DNA of 64,000 nucleotides from Haliclystus octoradiatus (taxonomy: Eukaryota; Cnidaria; Staurozoa; Stauromedusae; Haliclystidae). The notes beneath the pieces were generated by a model. The model made no database searches. It was not told the DNA's origin and was given only the letters and a program-made list of their open reading frames with translations. Of the stretch, positions 35,306 through 46,439 are shown piece by piece. The stretch spans positions 12,915,826 through 12,979,825 of the forward strand of contig OU744453.1 of assembly GCA_916610825.1 (NCBI GenBank), written 5' to 3'. Every line of letters begins with the position of its first letter. The first letter of the stretch is position 1. Position numbers and translations under genes: made by a program.

Positions 35306-35506
35306 AACATGATAGTATTTTTAATTATCAATAATAGTCAGACGTTTTTATTGGAAAAAAAACAAGTAAATCATAATGATCAGTCAATCTATGAATAATA
35401 TATATGCAGCAGCATTTGCGAACAAGGGATTGTAATACATAGTATTATAATGTGACAGTTATTCTATTTATAGAGATATCATGGTGTTGAACGTAGTAAA
35501 AACATG

Positions 35507-35913
35507 TTAAACTTTCAAGGCAATTATGTGTACACAAGATTCACCCTCGTCGTTGCTTTCATGATAACTCTGTAGATCATATATACTCCATAGCCGATAT
35601 TCTTTACCCTGCATAAAATGAACAGTATTGCTGGATTCAAGGTACTCGGATAGCACATTTCTACCATCATCAATATTGAATGTCAGTTCCAACATTACAT
35701 CATTCTCATCTGTTAAGACTGACATGAATCTTGGTGTACCACTATCACTACATCCAAAATTCCCAGGAGATATATTAATGTGATTGAAAAATGCACATGA
35801 GATAATACCCTTGACATGTATCATTTTGATCTTGTAATTCCCTGACAATGGAGTAAATAGAAAAGATCCATAGCCACTGTCCATTCCACGGAAGCATGCT
35901 GACATATTAGTAA
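35507..35913 (-). CDS. Gene C exon 3: second cysteine module
   Basis: This exon has 407 nt after TATTATTTCAG. The split codon gives Val (VTNMSACF). The module is like that of gene B but retains the C-terminal Cys (GESCVHIIALKV). Confidence 0.78.
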
Positions 35914-36513
35914 CTGAAATAATATAATACAAAATGTGGTATTTCGGCTTTCTTTAAGGAATTTTAAAATTACTATTCTAAATAAGGAAACTGAAACTCC
36001 TTATTTGAATATTATAACTTTGATTTGATTGGTTAATTATTTCGTATATATTCACATGGTAAGCAAGTTTTTAGGGGTTCGATCTTTTTACTCTTCATGC
36101 TGTACCGAAATGCTGTTGAAAATTACCTAATGAATGCTCCAAAAAGTCCTGATATCTTTGTGAAATACTCCAAAAGCTAAGTATTCTTATTGAGTATGAT
36201 ATTCTATGGGATTGACTGCGTTTCTTTAGTGATTTTAATATTTTGAGCACAATTACTTAAAAAAATAATCAAAGAGTACAGTAATCTTATTTAATAAAAT
36301 ATTCCCATAGAGCTTAATTAGGAACATCTGATGTAATATTCATAAAATGTCTACACCTATAACATAATTTTTACGTAATACAATTAGACACTAACGATAA
36401 CAAACGAGGATGACTGAATTGTTTACGCAGGTCATCAGGATATCTCTATTTTCTTGTATAGGCAATGTACTTTCTATAGAACTCCCTGCATGGTCTAAAT
36501 GGACCATATTTAA

Positions 36514-36883
36514 GATTATTATGGTGTCGGCGCAGAGGAGAGAGAAAACACGCAAGTAGTGTTATGAGATATAAAACGATGTATTCCTCACAACGATCAA
36601 CAAGGAAGAGAGGGAAACGACAAGCATGCAAAATGCACATAACAGTTACTAATCATACGATTAATACTAAGCACCAATCACAATGCATTGCTTATTATCA
36701 CACGACATCACATGGACTCAAACAATAGAATCACGTGAACAAAATGCCTAAAACCTCAAATACCACATGACATCATACATTCAACACATTCTAAATGCAA
36801 CACTTCACAAAGATATATAACTGAGGCCATGAAGAAGTGTTACCATAAACAATATCAAAATTAAATCATACACCATCAAGTGA
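36514..36883. mobile_element. ~360-bp insertion specific to gene C intron 2
   Basis: The gene B intron lacks this block, which lies between TAAATGG(A/G)CCAT and GAAAACAAGGACCATT. It is bounded by TGGTGTCGG and CATACACCA (TG...CA, 6-bp inverted ends), compatible with a solo LTR, but I see no clean target duplication. Confidence 0.4.
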
Positions 36884-36936
36884 AACAAGGACCATTCAGT
36901 GCATTCACATCGATATGTTCTAATTATCTTTCTTAC

Positions 36937-36961
36937 CTTCCGATGTCTTGTTGGCAAGGAA
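36937..36961 (-). CDS. Gene C exon 2: 25-nt micro-exon
   Basis: The acceptor CTTTCCAG and donor GTAAGAAAG flank a 25-nt exon with the same sequence as in B, encoding FLANKTSE. Confidence 0.78.
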
Positions 36962-37446
36962 CTGGAAAGGAATCAATTACAAATATTTCATTAAATCATA
37001 CAATATACACTCTATACTAATTAGAACTATTTTCATGAGCATAAACGATTATGACAATACATAAATGATCTTTATAAAGCATATAATTTCTCTTTTCGAT
37101 CTTTCTCTCGCAATTTGTCCAAGAGCTAACGATGATGGTTAGTGAACTGAAAATTCATAAGTGTGTTTAAACTAGGTACAGTGCATCAAGCTAATGATTG
37201 CTCGTAGCTAGTTTCCGGTGATGTCTGCGTCATACAGCGATCCGTGGAATTTTTTGGAGCAAAGTAATCAACCATACTCGTTTATTATCCGATTATCTTC
37301 CGGTAATCGTAAATATAAGCTGGAAAAAAGCTGATAGGTTATTGTTCATCGTAGCCGTTTCAGGCTAATAACAAGATATCAAGGATAAAAGCAAAGTTAT
37401 GCAGATAGATAAATCATTTTATTATAAATTATTAGTTTGTGCTTAC

Positions 37447-37780
37447 ATCGGCCATCAGGAAGGACTCACAATTCAGATCATCTTTCATAAAATAAGACGT
37501 CCCTGTTACATTGTGAAGCCAACAGTTTCCTTGTGGGCTGATTGAAGTATCCTTGCAATACGTTATAGCTGAGAAGTTTACACCAAGGTGGCGGCAAGCA
37601 TATATAGTTGATACATCAAGGCTCTTTACTCTATTTAAAGAAAACAACTTTTTTCCTTGAAAGATTCTTCCTTGAAAAACATTTGAATCTTTGATCTGAC
37701 ATTACTTGATTTGCAGAAATTATTGAGAATCCAATTAAAATTGGGATAAATTCAATGGAAATAAAATTTATATCCTGCAT
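37447..37780 (-). pseudogene. Gene C exon 1 with 1-nt insertion
   Basis: The start at 37780 reads MQDINFISIEFIPILIGF, a signal peptide. The frame breaks near 37704. Downstream the module is open again in the gene B frame (MFSLNRVKS to FLMAD) and ends at the donor GTAAGC. Confidence 0.7.
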
Positions 37781-39832
37781 CGTAACGCTCGTTTTCAATA
37801 TGAGTAAATTCAGCTGACTTTAAATTGGAAAAAAATACTTACAGTATTTCTAGTTCGCTTGCAGTGATTGTATAGAGATCATTAATTATAGATAATTTGA
37901 AAACGCCGTTTTTAAAACAGTCGTACTGTTTTTCTCGATGCGATAAACTTCATCAACTATATTAATAGCGCTTATTTGTGTCTTTGTTAACAAATATAGT
38001 GCGAATTAAAAAACATGTATTTTGCTTTAAAATTAGGCAAATACCGTCTGTTCTAACAGGCTGCGCAGATCCGCAACAGATTCTAAAAAACTTTAGTACG
38101 AGATGTTAAAAAAAGAGTGTAAGAATTTACGTCGACTTCTGGAACTGTGAATTTGTTAAAATTTCTATAGCGTGCGTGATAAAATTATTCAAAAGCCCTG
38201 GCATGATTTCCTTTTATGTGTTGCTATGCTGTGAAACACAGTATGTAAAGCCATGATGAAATCTTGAAAAGCTTTAAAGTGGGAAAAAAAACTTTTAAAA
38301 CCTTCTTAACTATAATTTGATACATGATGTATTCGAGTCTGATAATTACAATGGTGTACTATTTTTTTCGATTTGGATTGTTTTTTGAGCGAGCAAAAAG
38401 AAGCGATTGGATAGAGGGAAGTTATATACTTTGTTACATGATATCAGTTTGATTACTTATGATTGTTGCAATGTATTTGAATTTAAAAGAAGCCTGAGAT
38501 AAAGATAATCATGTTATGTACTCTTTCTATTGATATAAGTTTTGTTTTAATAATTGCATTCACGATTTTATAAAAATATTATAACAAGTTTGATTATGGT
38601 TCAAAATTTTACCTCAATCACTCGTTTACTGAACAGCGCTTGAGGTTAATGGGTGATAATCCTCAAATCCGATTCAAACAGGCGTATTTTGTTTGCTTGT
38701 GGTATGTCACGCAAAACATCGTTCCTCGGACAATCATCTCCAAATCAATTGTCTTTTGTAATGCTCTAATTCGGAGTCCATAAAACACTCTAAACATCAT
38801 AATGCTTTGAGTAAATGCTTAAAGCACAGGTTGCCATGCTTCATCGCTAAATTCCTGCACTCGTGATGTTTTCATACACTGGGTAAGCTAGAATAAATTG
38901 GCCTGCGGCTCCTTTATTCATTACACATCACTCGTGCAGGAGTTTGCGACGGAGCACGGCAAAAACTGTGCATGAACCCTTTTCTAAAACGAAAAACATT
39001 GCAATTTAAACGTTATTTGCAGTTCTAAATTTTTTTCTACAAAACTTGTCTGTTTCGCTTACGAAGAATCGAACAAAAGTCGACGTAGTCAGAATCGTGA
39101 ATGTTATTTCGTGACATGATCGGACTAGACGCCTCGTGATTAGTGCAGAAAATTGCAGCATTATTTTTTGGTACTGTTGACGATCAGAAACAACAAAAGA
39201 TACACTAATGATATTTTAATTTAGCTTAAACAGAAGAACATTCAAATTATTATGTATAATAATCAAGTGATCTTTTAGCCATTATACGTAATGTTGATCG
39301 ATCCGATCGTGCAAGAGTTGAAAATGACGAGCGGTCCTGCAACTGGAGAAAAAGCTGAGGCCGAGGGTAATTACAAATTGAAACTTCTGATGGCATGGCT
39401 TGGATTTGGTCTGTTGCATCCAGCTTGGTATACATGAATAGCCGTATAAGTGTCTAATGCATTGGATGTCACATCACCACATTGCCTTAATTGAATCTCA
39501 GATGGCCTTGAGTTATAATGCTGCAGCGATTGCTCATTTTCGTTATTTCATTGTTCACGTTTCATTGCTTATTTCACAACTTGATAAAATTTCATAACAC
39601 CTTAATTACATTTACAAGAACCAATCAAATCATGTTAAATACAACAACCAATCACTATTTAACACATTTATTTAATTAAACAACATTTATATAATAGTTA
39701 ACTTCAAGCCAAAATCATTTAATTCATTCAAAGTCCTCCACAGTGAAACAATCAAGTCTTAAAATGTTTATTTAATTTATTATAAATAATAAATAGCTAT
39801 AAAAATGAGTTTGTTTTATTTAAAGACCATAA
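37781..39832. other. Upstream flank of gene C
   Basis: Up to about 38285 it is homologous to the gene B upstream flank. Past that, no gene is supported. A hairpin TCCTGCACTCGTGATG...CATCACTCGTGCAGGA lies at 38856-38940. Confidence 0.45.
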
Positions 39833-40570
39833 AATGACCAGCAGCCTTTACATATTTTTGTCTTTGAAATCTGGATTTGTTTTCATGATACACAACCTGC
39901 CTTTTTGTCTCCTTCGCACACACACACGATTTTGCAAAACATTTCGTGAAACGAACGTGGAAGCATCTCTGCAAAGTTATTTATCACCGAACTAGTTTGG
40001 AAAGTTACAAGAACAATAGAGGTGGACATCGTAAGGGTGTTGAACGCTTGAAGAAATTTGTACCACCAAAATCAATTTACTTGCTACTAGAGTCATACGA
40101 ATTGAGGACGGAAAACAGAGTTGAAAACTACAACTGAACTCGTCTGATTCAAAATTTCATGTTGGTGTTACTTGATACAAGAATATTGGGGTTTGAAAGA
40201 ACGGGAAGAGATTTGTTAGCATTCAAAATCGAAATTTATCACCGAAACAAAATGAAATTATAGCACCAGGCGAATTCGTTTTTTAATACGGATTCAGACA
40301 GATAATCGGACTTTGACCCCCATTTCACTATTTATTTGTGAGCTGTATACTTTGGTTGGCTATCTATAGCCATAGACTTTGCGTTTCGACAAATACGAAT
40401 TGAGATTTATCCAAAACTGAAATTGCTAAACCAGACTATTTTCTCAAGCTTTCTGTCGTGTCTTTCCGTAGCAACAGTCACAAGGACAATCCTTTGACGT
40501 CACTTTCCAGAGCATTAGCCTCGTTTCTTGTAATCAAAACAACAAAACAAAGCAAAGGCTGCTGGTCATT
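39833..40570. mobile_element. Non-autonomous DNA element with 17-bp inverted ends
   Basis: AATGACCAGCAGCCTTT (39833-39849) is exactly inverted at 40554-40570. A 63-codon frame inside (39946-40137) is of unknown value. The right end abuts the BEL/Pao integrase C-terminus. No target duplication was identified. Confidence 0.55.
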
Positions 40571-41907
40571 CGAAACTTAACATAGTTTTACAATCGGCGA
40601 CATAATGCTGTAGTTGCTGTCTTTAGTTGGGCAGAACATACTTTACCATCTTTTGAAATATTGACAGACAAGACGACTTCTTCCTTCCAATTCCCTCGTG
40701 GTACATTGTCTTCAAGTATGAGAATTAAATCTCCAACAGCAATATTTCTGTGGTTGCTTTGCCATTTTTGAAGTTGTTGGAGAATTACAATGTATTCTTT
40801 CAACCAAAGGTCTCAACTGGTTAACTGGTTAACTAGGATCTGTGATCTTCTCCAACGTTTCTGTAAATAAATATCGGCAGTTTCGAATTGACTAGGAGGA
40901 GTACAACATCGGGATTGACCAAGAGGAAATGGCTTGAAATCATCTGAAGGATCATCCGATATCTTTGTTAATGAGTGGTTTTTGAGGTCTCGCTCGACAT
41001 CACAGAACACGGTGTCCAGAACTTCTGAAGATAATGCTTGGTGGTGAAGAATAGCTCTCAATCTGCGTTCTACAGGTTGAACGTGGCGCGTCCTCACCGT
41101 CCTCACTCCACGAAAGTGTGGAGCAGAATGGAGGATTGAAATGCCAGTTTGTACCTACTTGATAAAAGAAACAATTAAGCGTATTTTGGTTCAATTTTTT
41201 GAGATTGAGATTAAACTAATTTTCCGTTCCAACAAAGTTACTCCCATTGTCACAAATAAAACATCAGAAGGGTGGCCACGCCTAGACATAAACCTACGCA
41301 AAACCAAAATGAACCCATCCGTACTCATAGTGGATGATGATTCCAAGTGTATAGCTCCGCCTTTTCTCTTAACTACTTCTGACATTGACCATGAAAGGCC
41401 CCAAACAGTCTATCCCACTTTTTGTAAAGAAGTGTGACTTTAAAACACGAGATGCTCTCAAGTCAGACATGAATCGGCTACATCGTCTAGCATTCAGCTC
41501 CCAACAATGATGCAAGTTCTGACTTGCAATTTGACAAATGGTGATAAGCCAACAATTGAAAAAGTCTGTCTAACAAAAGAAATAACAGAAAAACACCAGA
41601 GTGAGCTACAGCAACATTAGCATCTTGGATAATACTGTTTGAAACGTGACACTTTGATGGTAATATTATAGGATTTTTTTCAGAAAACATAACATCAGAA
41701 TTTATTAAAAGACCACCAACCCTTGACAAACCATTAGAAGCTACAAAAGGACTTAACGAAATCAATTTGTTTTTATTCCCAATTGTTTGTTTATTTAGAA
41801 GACTTTAATTTGATTTTCAAATGCCTGAGCCTGCACATGTTTTAAAATAACAAGTTCTGCCTTTTCTAACAAAGAATGAGTAAGTTCCCTCTGTTAGGTG
41901 ATGCAAA

Positions 41908-42050
41908 TCAGGGCGGATCCGAAAATTTTTGATTTCCAAAAGCTATTGAAGTGCTGTGACACCACTTTCGTAACTTCATCAGCAATATTTTAAAGTAATT
42001 ATAAAGCTTAGATTATCAGATCTTACACCATCAAATAAATAAACACAGAA
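41908..42050. mobile_element. hAT fragment inside BEL/Pao
   Basis: It begins CAGGGCGGATCC and shares AAAGCTATTGAAG.GCTGTGAC and ACACCATCAAATAA with the intact element at 50022. BEL/Pao reading resumes on both sides. Confidence 0.6.
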
Positions 42051-42431
42051 TAAAATCTGCAATGAGTTTGGTTAAAACTTTCATAAAGTAAGTATGCAAC
42101 AACATCAAAAGCTGTTTCAGAAGCATTACAAACATATGAATCTGGATGTTGTAAATACTATCAACTTCTATATTGGACTTAAAACAGCGAGGAACAGAAA
42201 TATTTTCAATTTCAGAGAGCCCACTCTGCCATTCTTCCCAAAGCTTTAAGTGAAACGATGGAAAGGGATGTCCAATCAATTTTCTGCTGCCACAATGATA
42301 ATAACAGAAAAATGCTAAGAACCCGTCTGGGTTTAATATGGAATTGACTGTGGCAAAAACAGCACGCTTTGTTTTTGGATTTTCTATTTTTTTACAATAA
42401 ATCAAAGCTCATCAGATAATACCTTCCAACC

Positions 42432-43379
42432 TAGCCTGCTCGCAGACTCTTTGTCAAAATGTAAACTTGATAAACAGTAGAGTCTGCTAACTCGAGGACA
42501 AAAGCTTGCCTTTGCTGATTCAGCAAGGGGCGTGGAAATTGGTTGCCTCGCTTTCACTAAGAATGCTTGGCCACGAAATTCAAGCCCAGAAAACGACTGC
42601 AGCCATATTATTATTAATTTACTTGAAACTCATTTACAGTTAGTATTTCACAATTAATTTTAGGAAAGATATCTAGTTTTCAATAAATCTGAAATTTTAC
42701 TTCAACATCAGTAATGATCAAATGGTCTACTGCATTAATTTATGCTTCATCGGAATAAAACTCGAGCCGCTAGGAATTTGAACTAGCCGCATGATAGACT
42801 TATTATATCGAACGAACGAAGCAAATATAGAATAATCATAATGAAAATAAGAAGACGACGAAAAACAGTGGCTCGACAATAGCTTCCTTTCTATAGCCGT
42901 TAAATACTGCGGCTGAACTAAAGTGTTTTTCCTAGCCAGGTTGTTTTCGTGTCGCGCCTCTCCACTTGTAATAGCTTTGAATAAAAACGTTGTCCAAAAC
43001 ATTTCATACATTTATGAGACTAATCAGAGATATAACTAAAAATAATTGATGCAATTACGACAGTTAATGGTTCCAACACGTCTTGGAAATTATATTATTT
43101 CTTAATCCTTGGCATTGAAGTTTATCGCAAATGTTCTAAACGATTTAGAAAGGCATGAAGTTTTCTGAAAAATAACAATGAAGGGGAGTTATTGCAGTCT
43201 AGCCCATCAAGCCTCTCTTTGAAGTACTCTTCGCTGGAATCAAAGTCCTTGTAAGACAATAGTTTTTACACCTTTCCATGCCCCGTCCTGAATCAGCAAA
43301 GGTAAGCTTTTGTCCTCGAGTTAGCAGACTCTACTGTTTACCAAATTTACATTTTGACGGTGAGTCTGGGAGCAGACTA
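42432..43379. mobile_element. Foldback (Mutator-like) element with 9-bp target duplication
   Basis: Inverted ends of about 110 bp (TAGCCTGCTCGCAGACTC left, GAGTCTGGGAGCAGACTA right, then a 50-bp nearly perfect stretch ending AAAGCTT(G/A)CCTTTGCTGATTCAG). CTTCCAACC is duplicated at 42423-42431 and 43380-43388. Nine-bp duplications with long inverted ends suggest a MULE. BEL/Pao reading (GWK|VLSDE) continues across the gap. Confidence 0.75.
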
Positions 43380-44094
43380 CTTCCAACCTACACCCAAAGC
43401 TCGCTCAGTTAAACTTCCATCTCGAGTCAAATCCCAAACACCTTTATCTCAATCTGCTTGTGGAATAAAACCAAGTACCTCTTCATTATTTGACATCCAT
43501 TTAGTTAAGCAACCCCCCCCACCCTTCTGCTGCAATGAATAACATATGAGGTAGGTGAATGATGACCACTATAGACATGTGTCCTTTCTGTGAGAGGTTG
43601 GCTATGTTAATAAAATATTGCAGTTTGGGTCTTTCATTTAATTAATTTACTGTATAAAATTTCAGAATTCACCTGTTGTTATTACCACTCAATGATTCAT
43701 GCTGAGATTCCCTCAACCGATGCAGCAATAATAGTTACATACCAATGCCTTTCATTTGAAAACCAGTTCATTAACTGGTTACCTAATATACAATCCATAT
43801 TTATTTCATTTGAACTATGTAGTCAACTTAAAATTTACTTATAAATAACCCATATTTATTTGATTTGAAATATGTAGTACAATAGAGTATTAATTATCTC
43901 CTTTTTACTTTGCTTTAAATGTATGTAAGGATTAATTATCAAAACTGAAATGAATCATCAGTGTTGTTCTGCATTTTTTTTCCTTTGTATGACTCTTTTG
44001 TTTCTTTGACATTCTCTTTGACAAGATATATTGCAGGCTACCAACGGGAGCGAAGCGACCTCTATGAGGAAGCCGAAGGCTTGTTTATAATATT

Positions 44095-44703
44095 TATCAG
44101 CTCTGGTTGACCTTGAAGACCTAATTTGTCACATATTTCTGCATTTACAATTGAATTGTGCTGCCTTCAACTCATTCTCTGAAACGCTGCTTCAGCCGAA
44201 ACAAGGTTATGAAAAAATCATTGGATTTGATTAACGTTTCCTGACCTGACATTCTGACAGTTTAACAGTCTATCGATATACGCCCTGGATATTCTGTCAA
44301 CTCTACCAAAATCGTTTTTTAAGATTTTTAAAGTCCTTCTGTAACCGTATTTAATCGTGGTCTACCACCCACTGCAGCATGAACAGGTCCATCTAATAAA
44401 CTAACTAAATACGCCATGTTGGCACTGGCAGGTAGAGTTCTACGATCATGCACCTGTGATCTAAATGCAGACATGAAAACATGATATGCTAAAGAACTAC
44501 GGTCAAACTTATCAATCTTCAAGTTCAGCCTGAATTATTGTGTCTCCTAATGCAGCATTGGCGTCGTTGGATACTGCAGATGTATCGTCCTGAAACCGCT
44601 CAGCGGACGGATCGGACCTTGTCTCCTGTTTGAATGTTTTTGAGTGGGACCTTTTAATTACTCTCAGACTGTGAGAGAGAAGGAGATGAGTCACTAGGTC
44701 CAA
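44095..44703 (-). pseudogene. BEL/Pao gag remnant
   Basis: Frame 44522-44328 reads KIDKFDRSSLAYHVFMSAFRSQVHDRRTLPAS, AYLVSLLDGPVHAAVGG, matching the capsid-like region of BEL/Pao gag (a family seen as DUF1759). After shifts, AYIDRLLNC and further gag-like stretches follow to about 44095. It probably belongs to the same element as 40574-43545 with a deletion between. Confidence 0.6.
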
Positions 44704-46435
44704 AAGAAAAATTGTGCGCAGAGGTATTAACAGTTATAGACCGGGATGTGGTTGCTAAAACCTTATACAATATATACAATATTGTGTCACTGAACACAAA
44801 AAATAACGTGCGCCATACCAAGTTTGCTTGTATCATCATTTAATTTGATATTTTCTAGTAGGTAGGTTGACGCCATCGTTTATTGAAATAACACGTTCGC
44901 GCCATATTACAAACAGATTCGCAAAGCACGTGGGATTGAAAATAAGAAGTATCGAAGTTCGTTCGGGGGGTAATTTCACATAATGTGAACGACTTTCATT
45001 ATTATTAACAGAAGCGTCGAGGCTTTATTTCTTGTAATAAAACATTATACTTCTAGTATTTTATATAATATCTTCTTCTATGTTTGAATTTTAATCCCAC
45101 TGGTAAATAAAACTACGATAATTGAATTACCGAAAAAATACAAGGAATGTGATATGCTCACCCCTACTCGGTTCATAATGTTGGCATCGAAAAATCAAAA
45201 CATTGAGCACGTGGCTAATGCGTAGCAGAAAATAACGATTAACGGCTATTTCATTACAAATTTTACTGAATTTTACACAATTTTCTAACGATACAAATAA
45301 CAACTTCAATTAACTATATTAATCAACAATATGAATTTATAACTCTTAAACCAGTACGTAGTAATGCATATATAAAGTTAGACAGAAGATATATTAGCGC
45401 TATAATTATAAAAATTTGATTTTATTGGTTATTGTATTCACAGCTATATTCGTTATTGTTTAAATATTCTATATTCGTTATTGTTATAAAACTCTTTAAA
45501 AGAAAAAGATAGTCTTTCATGAATTCAAAGTCCCTTTCGTTATCACACTTTGGACAATCTAATTTATTAAATGCGTTGAATAAGAATACGATTGTACAAT
45601 CATATAGCATATATGTCTATATCTATAGATTTCTATATATATATTTCAACATGAGCACAGATGTTTTTTTCGGTTTGTGAATTTTTTCCCACATTGACCA
45701 ACTCAATTTAACCTATATAGCTATAACAGGCGAAGTCAATCCCTTGTTGATTGAGCAGTACTTGTGACGGCTAATGGCCAGAAACAAGTACTTGTCTGCT
45801 GCTATATATACATGTATATATTTCTTCATCGACCAGATTCAAAGGATCGGGACACAAAGTATAAGATTATTTTTTTATTTTGGCTATATTTTCAATTATA
45901 TATTTGTTCATGCCAAAAAGGGTTCCTCTTCAACCTCCCAGAGTCGTTTTGTTTTTGGATTTGGTTGAGTTTTTATACAATCACACAGGTACAAATAAGA
46001 ACAGTTAGGATGAACATTTTCCACTTTAGATCATGTTCTTGTAAACCGCGTTCTGACTATTTATCTTCAATGTTGATTTTCTACAATACATTAGTGTCTG
46101 GGAGCTTGGTATAAGGTCATCCTGTTTGGTTACCTTAAATTTGAATACAACTTCAGGTGGAATGTTTAAATTCAATTACATATTTTGTATAGCATGATCA
46201 AATGTATCTTAATCTTCTATACGGTGTAGTAATTTTATTTCAAGATAATTGAGGAAATCACTATTGCTTGCATCTTCTTGCCATAGAAGCGTGAACATAT
46301 TATTCGCAAATCTATAATTTGTCGTAGTCCGATAGAAATATAAACCAATTATATGGAAATTGCGGGAACTGTAATCAATATAACCGCAGAAGGAAAACGG
46401 CATATCGGTGCTGTGGTTGGCATCCGTTATTCAAA
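44704..46435. other. Gene-free AT-rich interval
   Basis: Frames at 45764-46114 (116 codons, hydrophobic and Cys-rich) and 45422-45610 have no recognisable motif, and I do not call them. An AT dinucleotide run lies near 45620-45645. Confidence 0.4.
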
Positions 46436-46439
46436 AAAG

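Larger units (their letters stand above)
35507..37780 (-). pseudogene. Gene C of the micro-exon tandem family, exon 1 frameshifted
   Basis: Exons are 37780-37447 (334 nt), 36961-36937 (25 nt) and 35913-35507 (407 nt). Exon 1 has one base more than gene B. The extra base falls just after the signal peptide (AATCAAGTAATG versus AATCAACTATG), destroying the first mature Cys and shifting the frame before the PAN-like module. The rest of exon 1, the micro-exon, exon 3 and all splice sites are intact and very close to B. Without the frameshift the product would be about 254 aa. It could be a young pseudogene, a polymorphic allele or an assembly error. The next ATG (37647) would give a product with no signal peptide. 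Confidence 0.7.
40574..43545 (-). mobile_element. BEL/Pao pol remnant, interrupted by two DNA elements
   Basis: Reading the minus strand: RT end (about 43545-43380, LTKWMSNNEEVLGFIP, LTERALGVGWK); after a foldback element, VNSILNPDGFLAFF and ENISVPRCFK (42405-42100, the Pao peptidase/RNase H linker) and ASETAFDVVAYLLYESFNQ; after a hAT fragment, the integrase zinc region (41765-41487, GLSRVGGLLINSDV, PIILPSKCHV); the integrase core (41385-41000, AIHLESSSTMSTDGFILVLR, FNPPF) and tail (41106-40588, DPSDDFKP, YLQKRWRRSQIL, AVGDLILILEDNVPRGNWK). Many frame breaks are present. The N-terminal half of RT is missing. Confidence 0.82.

Noticed and set aside
39250-39435. 61-codon minus-strand frame
   Set aside because: Too short and without recognisable family features, though composition is less AT-biased than its surroundings.
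42727-43011. 94-codon frame inside the foldback element
   Set aside because: No recognisable transposase feature, and the host element appears non-autonomous.
45764-46114. 116-codon plus-strand frame rich in Phe, Tyr and Cys
   Set aside because: No motif or splice context; composition is as expected from AT-rich DNA.
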